Shown in pieces: positions 18,205 to 26,664 of a stretch of DNA of 64,000 nucleotides. Source of the stretch: Buchananella felis (GTDB taxonomy: Bacteria > Actinomycetota > Actinomycetes > Actinomycetales > Actinomycetaceae); the NCBI RefSeq assembly GCF_041380015.1, contig NZ_CP159978.1. One strand, written 5' to 3'. Below the pieces are notes generated by a model that saw nothing but the letters and a program-made list of their open reading frames with translations, was not told where the DNA came from and did not search any database. The position numbers were made by a program, and so were the translations under genes. How positions within the stretch are numbered: position 1 is the first letter of the stretch; every line of letters begins with the position of its first letter.

Positions 18205-18216
18205 TAGGGTGTGCGC
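18205..18216 (+). promoter_or_regulatory. -10 box of a probable leaderless start (murB)
   Basis: TAGGGT at 18205-18210, then six nucleotides, then ATG at 18217. No ribosome binding site is visible, consistent with transcription starting at the A of the ATG. Confidence 0.55.
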
Positions 18217-19368
18217 ATGAGTAACCTCGTCCCGCCCGTGCCCTGCCTGCGCGCCCCGCTCGGCACACTGACCAACCCCCGCCTTTCCGAGCTGACCACC
18301 CTGCGCGTGGGCGGCCCGATCGGCGGATACGTCGAGGCCACCAGCGAGGCCGAACTCATCGAGACGATCAAGGCCACCGATGCCGCCGGGCAAGGCCTGC
18401 TGGTGCTGGGCGGCGGCTCCAACGTGCTGGCCAGCGACGCCGGCTTTGACGGCGTGGTGCTGCGCGACGCCCGCCAGGAGATCGAGGTCACCTCAGCCGA
18501 CAGCTGCGGCGGCGTCTCCCTGCGCGTCACCGCCGGCCTGCCCTGGGACGAGCTGGTGGCCCGCGCCGTCGGCGAGGACTGGATGGGCCTAGAGGCACTC
18601 TCTGGCATCCCCGGCACCGTGGGCGCCGCCCCCGTGCAGAACGTGGGCGCCTACGGGGCGGAGGTCTCCCAGACCCTGGCCAGCGTGCGCGTCTACGACC
18701 GCGAGCGCCAGCGCACCCGCATGCTGGCGGTGGGGGAGCTGGAGCTGGGCTACCGCACCTCCCTGCTGAAGACCTCCCGCCAGTCCGGCCAGTGGGGGCC
18801 CACCGGCCGATTCGTGGTGCTGGAGACGCACTGGCAGATGCGCATGGCCTCCCTGTCCGCCCCGATCCGCTACTCCGAGCTGGCCCGCGCCCTGGACGTG
18901 GAGCTGGGCGCGCGCGTGCCGAGCGTGGACGTGCGCGCCGCCGTGCTGGACCTGCGTCGAGGCAAGGGCATGGTGCTGGACGCGCGCGACCCCGACACGT
19001 ACTCGGCCGGTTCCTTCTTCCTCAACCCGATCGTGGCGTCCGACGCTGCCGCCGACCTGCCCGAGGGTGCACCGCGCTTCGAGGTGCGCGATGGCGCCCT
19101 GGCCACCAACATCGGCGACCCGGGTCCCGTGGTGCCGGGCGTGGTGAAGACCTCCGCCGCCTGGCTGATCTCCCAGGCCGGCTTCGAGCGCGGATTCGGG
19201 CTGGACCTGACCGGCGGGCGCGCCTCGCTGTCCACCAAGCACTCCCTGGCGATCACCAACCGGGGCGAGGCCAGCGCGGCAGACATCGAGGCGGTGGCGC
19301 AGGCCGTCGTCGGCGGGGTCAAGGAGCGCTTCGGCATCGAGCTGGAGGCCGAGCCGGTTCGGGTCTGA
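18217..19368 (+). CDS. murB: UDP-N-acetylmuramate dehydrogenase (UDP-N-acetylenolpyruvoylglucosamine reductase)
   Basis: A 383-residue FAD enzyme that reduces UDP-GlcNAc-enolpyruvate with NADPH to UDP-MurNAc, the second step of peptidoglycan precursor synthesis. Visible features are TTLRVGGPIGGYVEA, the FAD-binding GGGSNVLASD at about 65-74, GIPGTVGAAPVQNVGAYGAE, and the substrate loop SAGSFFLNPIV with the catalytic-type serine (about residue 266). The C-terminal domain ends with KHSLAITNRGEASAADI. Size and order are normal for the actinobacterial form. The ATG is fixed by the leaderless promoter layout. Confidence 0.96.
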   Translation: MSNLVPPVPCLRAPLGTLTNPRLSELTTLRVGGPIGGYVEATSEAELIETIKATDAAGQGLLVLGGGSNVLASDAGFDGVVLRDARQEIEVTSADSCGGVSLRVTAGLPWDELVARAVGEDWMGLEALSGIPGTVGAAPVQNVGAYGAEVSQTLASVRVYDRERQRTRMLAVGELELGYRTSLLKTSRQSGQWGPTGRFVVLETHWQMRMASLSAPIRYSELARALDVELGARVPSVDVRAAVLDLRRGKGMVLDARDPDTYSAGSFFLNPIVASDAAADLPEGAPRFEVRDGALATNIGDPGPVVPGVVKTSAAWLISQAGFERGFGLDLTGGRASLSTKHSLAITNRGEASAADIEAVAQAVVGGVKERFGIELEAEPVRV

Positions 19369-19508
19369 GTGCCCCCCTCCGGCCCGCCCTCGTCCCTCTC
19401 CGGGCGGTGCGGGCCGGGCGGTGCGCCCCGTGCGGTGTGGCCGGTGCGGCAACGTCGTCCATCCCGGTAAACCAAGGCAGGCGTGCACCGGCGGCAGCTT
19501 CGGCGCGC

Positions 19509-20540
19509 TCAGGCGGCCGCGGCGGCCTCCCAGGCGTCGATCTGCGCCAACCACAGCGACTTGGAGGACTCGCTCGCCAGGCTCGCCAGCACCGACGTGC
19601 GCGCCATCTGGGCCATCTGGGCGTTAGAGAGATCGTGGCTGTTTTGCGCCGCCTCGTACTGGGCGGTCAGGCGAGAACCGAAGATGAGCGGGTCGTCGGC
19701 CCCGAGCGCGATCATGGCGCCGGCGTCCATCAGCTTCTTCAGCGGCACGTGCCGGGTCTCCGTGAAGACCCCCAGCGAGACGTTCGAGGCCGGGCACACC
19801 TCGAAGGCGATGCCGGCGGCCACCACCTGCTCCAGCAGCGCCGGGTCCTCCGCCGTGCGCACCCCGTGCCCCAGGCGGGTGGGGCCCAGGTGGTTGACCA
19901 CCTCGCGGACGTGGTCCGCCCCCAGCAGCTCCCCGCCGTGCGGCAGGGCGGCCAGGCCGGCGTCGCGTGCGATCTTGAACGCCCGCGCCCACTCAGAGGT
20001 GGTGCCCCGGCGCTCGTCGTTAGAAAGGCCAAAGCCCACCACCTCGCCCGGGCCCTGGCCGGCGTACCGCGCGGCCAGGCGGGCCAGCGTGCGCGCCTCC
20101 AACGGGTGCCGCGTCCGCGAGGCGGCCACGATCACCGCCACCTCCACACCCGTGGCCGCGCTGGCCAGCCTCGCCTCATCCAGCACGATCTCCAACGCCG
20201 GGGTGATCCCGCCCGTGAACGGCGCGTAACTGGTCGGGTCGATCTGAATCTCCAGGCGGCGCGAACCCTCCGCCGCATCATCCTCCGCGGCCTCCCGCAC
20301 CAGGCGGCGCATCACCGCCTCGCTGCGCACCAGGGCGCGCGCGGCGTCGTAAGAGCGCTGGAAACGAAACCAGCCGCGCTGATCGGCGGGGACGTCGTAG
20401 ACGTCGTCCGTCAACGTGGCGGGCAGGCGCACCCCCTGCTCGGCGGCGAGATCGCGCAACGTCGCCGGGCGCATCGACCCGGTGAAATGCAGGTGAAGGT
20501 GCGTCTTGGGAAGCAGGTTCAGGTCACGCACGCCGCCCAT
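19509..20540 (-). CDS. add: adenosine deaminase
   Basis: A 343-residue metal-dependent amidohydrolase converting adenosine to inosine. The zinc-binding HLHLH motif is near residues 14-18 (KTHLHLHFTGSMRP, with FTG where classical enzymes have LDG, as in other actinobacterial members), followed by HGVRTAEDP, CPASNVSLG and ALGADDPLIFGS, which carry the remaining ligand and catalytic residues. It converges on murB; murB and adenosine deaminase are also neighbours in Streptomyces. There is no good ribosome binding site before the ATG, so the start could be a few codons off. Confidence 0.92.
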   Translation of the reverse strand: MGGVRDLNLLPKTHLHLHFTGSMRPATLRDLAAEQGVRLPATLTDDVYDVPADQRGWFRFQRSYDAARALVRSEAVMRRLVREAAEDDAAEGSRRLEIQIDPTSYAPFTGGITPALEIVLDEARLASAATGVEVAVIVAASRTRHPLEARTLARLAARYAGQGPGEVVGFGLSNDERRGTTSEWARAFKIARDAGLAALPHGGELLGADHVREVVNHLGPTRLGHGVRTAEDPALLEQVVAAGIAFEVCPASNVSLGVFTETRHVPLKKLMDAGAMIALGADDPLIFGSRLTAQYEAAQNSHDLSNAQMAQMARTSVLASLASESSKSLWLAQIDAWEAAAAA

Positions 20541-20580
20541 TTTTCCACGGCCGGCGCGGTGTGCCGCCCGGGCGCGGGGC

Positions 20581-20643
20581 GGGTGTGACCGGGGCCGCGC
20601 CGGCGGGTGTGACCGGGGCCGCGCCGGTGGGTGTGGCGGCGCG
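20581..20643. repeat. 24-bp tandem repeat, about 2.5 units
   Basis: GGGTGTGACCGGGGCCGCGC plus CGGC repeats at 20581 and 20605 with one difference, and a third, degraded unit starts at 20629 (GGGTGTGGCGG). It lies in the divergent region between adenosine deaminase and rplY. Confidence 0.8.
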
Positions 20644-20764
20644 GGCCGCGGGCTCGGTAGAGTTGACCAGTACCTCGGCGAGGAAAGCGACAGCTTTCGT
20701 TATCGACGCGGTGTGGGCCAGCGGCCCGCATTGCCCGCCGCCCACACTGACAAAGGAGAGCCAA

Positions 20765-21064
20765 ATGGCTGAGATCATCGAGGACCGTTCCCGCCTCACC
20801 GCTGAGACCCGCACCGAGTTCGGCAAGGGCGTTGCCCGCCGCCTGCGCGCCTCCGGCAAGACCCCGGCCGTCCTGTACGGCAAGGGCCAGGAGACCCTGC
20901 ACCTGATCGTCCCGGCCCACGCCCTGTTCCTGGCCGTCAAGGGCAACCCGAAGGCCGAGCTGACCGTCACCCACGAGGGCACCGAGTACAAGGTGCGCGT
21001 GCAGGACATCCAGCGCGACCCGGTGACCACCATCATCGAGCACGTGGACCTGCTGGCCCTCTGA
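20765..21064 (+). CDS. rplY: 50S ribosomal protein L25, short form
   Basis: A 99-residue protein covering only the 5S-rRNA-binding L25 domain: it opens MAEIIEDRSRLTAETRTEFG, has GVARRLRASGKTPAVLYGKG, and ends at EHVDLLAL. Most actinobacterial homologues continue after this point into a second beta domain (TL5/CTC form, about 200 residues), so this one resembles the E. coli length. The ATG has AAAGGAG upstream. It precedes pth, a common pairing. No frameshifted remainder of the second domain is evident downstream; a terminator follows 28 bases after the stop. Confidence 0.93.
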   Translation: MAEIIEDRSRLTAETRTEFGKGVARRLRASGKTPAVLYGKGQETLHLIVPAHALFLAVKGNPKAELTVTHEGTEYKVRVQDIQRDPVTTIIEHVDLLAL

Positions 21065-21092
21065 GCCCAGCTGCTCCAACGCTGAGTTGAAC

Positions 21093-21124
21093 GCGGCCCC
21101 GCTTCCTTGCCGAAGCGGGGCCGC
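21093..21124 (+). terminator. terminator after rplY
   Basis: 13-bp perfect stem (21093-21105 with 21112-21124, GCGGCCCCGCTTC and complement) with a CTTGCC loop, followed by TTCGCGTTCC. Confidence 0.75.
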
Positions 21125-21156
21125 TTCGCGTTCCAGCGGGGTAACGGCCGGCGGTG

Positions 21157-21258
21157 GTCGTTCCCCGTCCGCCGGGTGCCGCAACGCGGGGCGAGCCGGC
21201 GGCTGGTCTAGGTCGTTCCCCGTCCACCGGGTGTCGCAACGCGGGGCGAGCCGGCGGC
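21157..21258. repeat. 47-bp direct repeat, two copies
   Basis: Copies at 21157-21203 and 21212-21258 differ at two of 47 positions (GTCGTTCCCCGTCC(G/A)CCGGG...). They fill the gap between the rplY terminator and pth; function unknown. Confidence 0.85.
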
Positions 21259-21349
21259 GTCCGTGCCCGGCGAGCCGCCGCGAGAGTCGCGGGGCTGCCG
21301 GTGTCTTTGGCGGCCCGGTAGGCTCTGCCCCGGGAAAGAGGAGGCACCA

Positions 21350-21943
21350 ATGAGCGAGACCTGGCTGATCGCCGGCCTGGGTAACACGGACCGGAAGTAT
21401 GAGGGCAATAGGCACAACGTCGGCCGAATGGTGATCGACGTGCTGGCCAAGCGCGCCGGCGTGACGCTCTCGCGCCACTCCTCGCAGACGATGATGGCGC
21501 AGGCTCGCCTGGGGATGCTGCCGGGCGGCGTGCCCGGCCCGCGCGCGGTCCTGGCCCACACGATGGGCTACATGAACGTCTCCGGCGGTCCGCTCAAGGC
21601 CCTGGCTGGCTACTTCCAGATCCCGCCCGAGCGCATCCTGGTGGTCCACGACGAGCTGGACCTGCCGGCCTGGACGCTGCGCCTCAAGCGCGGCGGCGGC
21701 GAGGGCGGTCACAACGGACTGCGCTCGCTCTCGCAGTCGCTGGGTACGCGCGACTACCTGCGCCTGCGCTTCGGGGTGGGACGCCCGCCGGGCAGCCAGG
21801 ACCCGGCCGACTACGTGCTCTCAGACTTCGCTGCCGGGGAGCGCACCGACCTGGCCCTCAGCCTGGAACTGGCCGCTGACGCCGTGGAGGACGTGACCGC
21901 GCGGGGCCTGGAGCTGGCCCAGATGCGCCTGCACGCCTCCTGA
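21350..21943 (+). CDS. pth: peptidyl-tRNA hydrolase
   Basis: A 197-residue enzyme that cleaves peptidyl-tRNA released from stalled ribosomes. Family features are AGLGN at the N terminus, RHNVG with the catalytic histidine, MGYMNVSGG, VVHDELDLPAWTLRLKRGGG, GGHNGLRS and RFGVGRPPG. The usual GLGNPG reads GLGNTD here. The ATG follows GAGGAGG, and a TAGGCT box lies at 21319-21324, giving a normal leadered transcript. An extension of the frame to 21263 would run into the direct repeats and is not used. Confidence 0.95.
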   Translation: MSETWLIAGLGNTDRKYEGNRHNVGRMVIDVLAKRAGVTLSRHSSQTMMAQARLGMLPGGVPGPRAVLAHTMGYMNVSGGPLKALAGYFQIPPERILVVHDELDLPAWTLRLKRGGGEGGHNGLRSLSQSLGTRDYLRLRFGVGRPPGSQDPADYVLSDFAAGERTDLALSLELAADAVEDVTARGLELAQMRLHAS

Positions 21944-21985
21944 CCGGGCGGCTTGCCGCTGCCCAGTGAGTGGCCTGCCGTTCTT

Positions 21986-22063
21986 GAAACTTGTCCAAAG
22001 CCGCCGAGCCTTGCCAATAGCCTGCCCGCTATGGGCCAGGTTCGGCGGGCTTTGACAAGTTTC
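21986..22063. repeat. large imperfect inverted repeat between pth and mfd
   Basis: Two 35-bp arms (21986-22020 and 22029-22063) read GAAACTTGTCCAAAGCC... and, on the other strand, GAAACTTGTCAAAGCCC..., with about 29 of 35 pairs possible and an 8-nt loop. The outer arms are AT-richer than the surroundings. It could terminate pth transcription, but no T tract follows, and it is unusually long for that. Confidence 0.7.
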
Positions 22064-22129
22064 GCTGAGCTCGTACCCACCGAAGCTGAGTCCGTTCCGG
22101 TCCAGGCTGAGCCCCCGCCCGCCAGCGCG

Positions 22130-22141
22130 TAGGCTTTAGTG
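22130..22141 (+). promoter_or_regulatory. -10 box of a probable leaderless start (mfd)
   Basis: TAGGCT at 22130-22135, then six nucleotides, then GTG at 22142. This spacing favours the second of two adjacent GTG codons (22139, 22142). Confidence 0.5.
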
Positions 22142-25100
22142 GTGAGACTTTCCGGACTGCTGCCACTGCTGCTAACCGACCCCGTCTTCGCCGCCGTCCA
22201 GGAGGCCGCGCCGGGGCGGGGGGAGCGCACCTTCTCCCTCCCGCTGGCCCCGCGTGGCGCGCTGCTGGCCGCGCTGAGCGAGCAGCGTCCGCTCACGGTG
22301 CTGACGGCCACCACGCGGGAGGCGGAGGACCTGGCCGCCGCCATCCGCGATCACCTGGGCGCAGCGCAGGCCGGCACGGTGGCGGTCTTCCCGGCGTGGG
22401 AGACGCTGCCGCACGAGAAGCTCTCGCCACGCGCGGACACGATGGCTAAGCGCGCCGCGATCGCCCGCCGCCTTGCCCACCCGATCGAGGGGGACGCGCA
22501 CGCCGGCCCGATCCGCGTGCTGCTTGCCCCCGTGCGCGCCGCGGCCGCCCCGCTGGTGGGCGGGCTGGGGGAGCGCGAGCCGCTGCACCTGCGTGTGGGC
22601 GACGAGATGCCGCTGGAGGAGGTGGTGGCGCGCCTGTCCGCCGGTGGTTATGCCCGCGTGGACATGGTGGAGCGGCGCGGCGAGTTCGCGGTGCGCGGCG
22701 GCATCCTGGACGTCTTTGTGCCCACCGATGCCCACCCGCTGCGGGTGGAGTTCTTCGGCGACGAGGTCGATGAGATTCGCGCCTTCACCGTTGCCGACCA
22801 GCGTTCCATCGCGCCCGCCCCCGCCGCCTTGGAGGTGGACGACGCTGCCGCCCGGCCCACGAAGAAGGCGGCCTCTCCGCTGTCGGCGCCCCCGGCGCAG
22901 GGCTCCCCGGGCGCCGCGGCCGATGCGTCGGGGGCCGTCGGCGCGGCGCGGGCCGGCAAGGCGCCCCTGCAGCTGTGGGCCCCGCCCTGCCGGGAGATCC
23001 CCCTCACTGCCGAGGTGCGCGAGCGCGCCGCGAAGCTGGTCTCCAAGCTGCCCGGTGCGGCCGAGCTGCTGGAGCGGATCGCGGATGGGCAGACCCCGGA
23101 GGGAATGGAGGCCCTCACCCCGGCGCTGGTGGACCAGCTGGTGCCGCTGCTGTCCCTGGTGGATGCGCAGAGCCTGGTGCTCCTGCACGAGCCGGAGCGC
23201 ATCCGCCGCCGCGTGGAAGACCTGCTGGCCACCACGGACGAGTTCCTGGCGGCCGCGTGGCACTCGGCCGCTGCGGGCGGCGGCATGCCCATCGACCTGC
23301 GCCGCGCCTCCTTCCTGGCCCTGCCCGCCATCCGCTCCCTGGCCCTGGAGCGGGGCCTGGGCTGGTGGCAGCTGACCTCGCTGCGGCCCATGGAACTGGA
23401 CGAGTCCGGCGCGGCCCCGGCGCCCGACCCGGCGGGGGAGAGCGACGCCGATGGTGCCACGGAGGGCGGCGCGGGAGGCACCGCGCTGACGGAGCTCAGC
23501 CCCTACCGAGGCAACATCCCCCAGCTTTTCACGGACGTTTCACGCTGGCTGCGCCAGGGGCGCCGCGTGGTCGTCACCACCCAAGGCCCCGGCATGGCCC
23601 GACGCTTCCGGGAGCAGTTCGCCGCTGCAGAGCTGCCCGCCCGGGTCGTGGACGCCATCGCGCAGGCCCCCGAGCCCGGCAGCCTCACCATCACCACCGC
23701 CTCCCAGCTCGCCGGCTACCACGCCCCCGCCGCCGCCCTCACCGTCATCGGCGAGGCCGACGTCACCGGCAAGGCCGCGCGCGAGCAATCCAGGGACAAG
23801 GCCGTGCCCGCCCGGCGCCGCAACGCCGTAGACCCGCTGCAACTGCAGGCCGGCGACTACGTCGTCCACGAAGTCCACGGGGTGGGGCGCTTCATCGAAC
23901 TGATCTCGCGGAACGTCGGCCACGGTGCCAAGGCCGGGCGGCGCGAATATCTAGTAATCGAATACGCGCCCTCCAAGCGCGGCCAACCGGGCGACCGCCT
24001 ATTCGTCCCCACCGACTCCCTGGACCTGGTCACCAAGTACACCGGCGGAGAGGCCCCGGCGCTATCCAAGATGGGCGGCGCCGACTGGGCCAAGACCAAG
24101 GGAAAGGCGCGCGCGGCCGTCAAGGACATCGCCAAGGAGCTGCTGCGCCTCTACGCCGCCCGCATGGCCACCAAGGGCCACGCCTTCTCCCCGGACACGC
24201 CGTGGCAGCGCGAACTGGAGGAATCCTTCGCGTTCGTGGAGACCCCCGACCAGCTGGCCACCATGGACGAGATCAAGGCGGACATGGAACGCGAGGTGCC
24301 GATGGATCGGCTGCTGTGCGGGGACGTCGGCTACGGCAAGACCGAGCTGGCGGTGCGCGCCGCGTTCAAGGCCGTCCAGGACGGCAAGCAGGTGGCGGTG
24401 CTGGTGCCGACCACGCTGCTGGTCAGCCAGCACCTTGAGACCTTCACCTCCCGGTATGAGAACTTCCCGGTCCGCGTGGCCGCCCTCTCCCGTTTCCAGA
24501 GCGAGAAGGAAGCCCAGGAGGTCAAGGAGGCCACTCGTAAGGGGGAGGTGGACGTGCTGATCGGCACCCACCGCCTGCTCACCGGAGAGGTGCGCTTCAA
24601 GGACCTGGGCCTGGTCATCATCGACGAGGAGCAGCGCTTCGGCGTGGAACACAAGGAGACCCTCAAGGCCCTGCGCGCCAACGTGGACGTGCTGGCCATG
24701 AGCGCCACCCCGATTCCCCGCACCCTCGAGATGGCCGTGACCGGCATCCGCGAGATGTCCACCCTCACCACCCCGCCCGAGGACCGCCACCCGGTGCTGA
24801 CCTACGTGGGCGGCTACGAGGACCGGCAGGTGGCCGCCGCCATCCGCCGCGAGCTGCTGCGCGACGGCCAGGTGTTCTTTGTGCACAACCGCGTCCAGTC
24901 CATCCAGGACACCGCCGCCAAGCTGGCCAAGCTGGTTCCCGAGGCCCGCATCGCGGTGGCCCACGGCCAGATGGGCGAGCAGCAGCTGGAGCGCGTGATC
25001 GAGGACTTCTGGAACCAGGAGTTCGACGTGCTGGTGTGCACCACCATCGTGGAGACGGGCCTGGACATCTCCAACGCCAACACGCTGATCGTGGACCGGG

Positions 25101-25873
25101 CCAACGCCTTCGGGCTCTCGCAGCTCCACCAGCTGCGCGGGCGGGTGGGGCGCTCGCGGGAGCGGGCCTACGCCTACTTCCTCTACCCCACCCACACTCC
25201 GCTCACCGAGACCGCCCATGAGCGCCTGCGCACCATCGCCGCGCACACCGACCTGGGCAGCGGCATGCACGTGGCCATGAAGGATCTGGAGATTCGCGGC
25301 GCCGGTAACCTGCTGGGCGGGGAGCAGTCCGGCCACATCGCCGGGGTGGGCTTCGACCTCTACGTGCGGATGGTGGCAGACGCCGTGGCCCAGTACCGGG
25401 GAGACAAGAGCCCGGTGGAAGAGGAGGTGCGCCTGGACCTGCCCGTGGACGCCCACGTGCCCACCTCGTACGTGGAGCACGACCGGCTGCGCCTGGAGAT
25501 CTACACGAAGATCTCCGCCGCCCGCACCGAGGTGGACCTGCGCGCGATCACCGAGGAGCTCACCGACCGCTACGGCGCCCTGCCCGAGCCGGTGGTGCGC
25601 CTGCTGGAACTGGCCCGTCTGCGCGCCACCGCGCGGGAGCTGGGGCTGAGCGAGCTGGTGGCCGTGGGCAAGCAGGTGCGCCTGGCGCCGCTGGAGGTGC
25701 CCGACTCGCTGCAGCTGCGGCTCAAACGCCTCTACCCGGGCTCCTCCGTGAAGCCCGCCGTGCGCGCCGTGACCGTGCCCATGCCGCGCGGCACCGGCCT
25801 GGGGGCCGCGCCCCTGGAGGACGACGCCCTGCTGGAATGGGTGGGGAACCTGTTGCGCGCGATCAAGGCGTAG
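22142..25873 (+). CDS. mfd: transcription-repair coupling factor
   Basis: A protein of about 1243 residues that removes RNA polymerase stalled at DNA damage and recruits UvrA. Order: UvrB-like N-terminal domains (AVFPAWETLPHEKLSPRADT; ERRGEFAVRGGILDVF), RNA-polymerase-interaction domain (DYVVHEVHGVGRF...EYAPSKRGQPGDRLFVPTD), superfamily 2 helicase motifs (Walker A GDVGYGKTEL near residue 727, DEEQ near 828, SATPIPRTLEMA), helicase C-terminal part with QLHQLRGRVGRS, and the TRCF C-terminal domain (GAGNLLGGEQSGHIAGVGF). Two Ala/Gly/Pro-rich insertions lie at about 237-276 and 420-457. Start from promoter spacing. Confidence 0.97.
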   Translation: MRLSGLLPLLLTDPVFAAVQEAAPGRGERTFSLPLAPRGALLAALSEQRPLTVLTATTREAEDLAAAIRDHLGAAQAGTVAVFPAWETLPHEKLSPRADTMAKRAAIARRLAHPIEGDAHAGPIRVLLAPVRAAAAPLVGGLGEREPLHLRVGDEMPLEEVVARLSAGGYARVDMVERRGEFAVRGGILDVFVPTDAHPLRVEFFGDEVDEIRAFTVADQRSIAPAPAALEVDDAAARPTKKAASPLSAPPAQGSPGAAADASGAVGAARAGKAPLQLWAPPCREIPLTAEVRERAAKLVSKLPGAAELLERIADGQTPEGMEALTPALVDQLVPLLSLVDAQSLVLLHEPERIRRRVEDLLATTDEFLAAAWHSAAAGGGMPIDLRRASFLALPAIRSLALERGLGWWQLTSLRPMELDESGAAPAPDPAGESDADGATEGGAGGTALTELSPYRGNIPQLFTDVSRWLRQGRRVVVTTQGPGMARRFREQFAAAELPARVVDAIAQAPEPGSLTITTASQLAGYHAPAAALTVIGEADVTGKAAREQSRDKAVPARRRNAVDPLQLQAGDYVVHEVHGVGRFIELISRNVGHGAKAGRREYLVIEYAPSKRGQPGDRLFVPTDSLDLVTKYTGGEAPALSKMGGADWAKTKGKARAAVKDIAKELLRLYAARMATKGHAFSPDTPWQRELEESFAFVETPDQLATMDEIKADMEREVPMDRLLCGDVGYGKTELAVRAAFKAVQDGKQVAVLVPTTLLVSQHLETFTSRYENFPVRVAALSRFQSEKEAQEVKEATRKGEVDVLIGTHRLLTGEVRFKDLGLVIIDEEQRFGVEHKETLKALRANVDVLAMSATPIPRTLEMAVTGIREMSTLTTPPEDRHPVLTYVGGYEDRQVAAAIRRELLRDGQVFFVHNRVQSIQDTAAKLAKLVPEARIAVAHGQMGEQQLERVIEDFWNQEFDVLVCTTIVETGLDISNANTLIVDRANAFGLSQLHQLRGRVGRSRERAYAYFLYPTHTPLTETAHERLRTIAAHTDLGSGMHVAMKDLEIRGAGNLLGGEQSGHIAGVGFDLYVRMVADAVAQYRGDKSPVEEEVRLDLPVDAHVPTSYVEHDRLRLEIYTKISAARTEVDLRAITEELTDRYGALPEPVVRLLELARLRATARELGLSELVAVGKQVRLAPLEVPDSLQLRLKRLYPGSSVKPAVRAVTVPMPRGTGLGAAPLEDDALLEWVGNLLRAIKA

Positions 25874-25907
25874 TGGACTAGGCTGGCCCGCTAGGAAGGA
25901 GCGTGTG

Positions 25908-26462
25908 ATGCGCAAGGTTATTTCTAGGCTCGGTGTGGCCGCAGCGGCCGCCCTGGCCGCCACCCTGCTGGCTGGGTGTTCAACCAGCCCGAACAACGCC
26001 GCACTGGTCTACGACGAGGCGATCACCTACGACTACCTGGAGGAGTTCGCCGACCAGGCCACCAAGCTCACCGGCACGCAGACCCCGGCTGACGCCCTGC
26101 TGGGCCCGGCGGTGCGTGCTCGCTTCGTACTGGAGGTGGGCCAGTCCTTCGACGTGCCCGAGGCCGACGTTATCGCGGGCATCAAGAGCGGCGAGGCCAT
26201 CCAGGGCATGCCCGGCACGCTGGACGAGGGCGAGGAGCCGGCCCAGGCGCTCGTGGACTTCTTCCGGGGCGCCCAGATGCTGGAGAAGATTGGTGAGGCC
26301 GGCCTGGACGGCGCCTTCCAGGAGGCCTTCTTTGGGGCGGTGCAGCACGGGGACATCCGCGTCAACCCGCGCCACACCCCGCGCAACGAGGACGGCTCCC
26401 TGGCGCACGAGTGGCTGCTGCCCGACCCGAAGCTGGCGCAAGGCCCGCTGCCCCTCAACTGA
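25908..26462 (+). CDS. lipoprotein, possible SurA-N-like
   Basis: A 184-residue protein with a lipoprotein signal peptide: MRKVISRLG, hydrophobic AAAAALAATLL, lipobox LAGC at about 22-25, then STSPNN. The mature part has helical, acidic segments (YDEAITYDYLEEFADQATKL; EADVIAGIKSGEAI) that weakly resemble the N-terminal chaperone domain of SurA-type foldases, but no rotamase domain follows. The ATG at 25908 has AAGGAG 6 nt upstream; a GTG one codon earlier is too close. A TAGGCT box at 25879-25884 suggests its own promoter. It sits between mfd and eno, a place often occupied by a lipoprotein in actinobacteria. Function unknown. Confidence 0.8.
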   Translation: MRKVISRLGVAAAAALAATLLAGCSTSPNNAALVYDEAITYDYLEEFADQATKLTGTQTPADALLGPAVRARFVLEVGQSFDVPEADVIAGIKSGEAIQGMPGTLDEGEEPAQALVDFFRGAQMLEKIGEAGLDGAFQEAFFGAVQHGDIRVNPRHTPRNEDGSLAHEWLLPDPKLAQGPLPLN

Positions 26463-26496
26463 CCCGAGGGAGGAACCAGGCGCCAAGCGGCATAGC

Positions 26497-26531
26497 AAAG
26501 GGCGGCAAGGCAAGGGCCTTGCCGCCCTTTT
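26497..26531 (+). terminator. rho-independent terminator after the lipoprotein gene
   Basis: 15-bp perfect stem (26497-26511 with 26516-26530, AAAGGGCGGCAAGGC and complement), AAGG loop and a short T run (CCCTTTTC). Confidence 0.9.
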
Positions 26532-26664
26532 CTGCGCCCAAATCGCAGGTCAAATCCTCCTTCACCGCTCGCGAAACGGCCCTAAGTCATGGCCTAGGGC
26601 ATACCGGGCGCATTAGGGTTAAAGGTGTTCGATGAGCATCGACCACTGAACTGAAGGAGTACAT

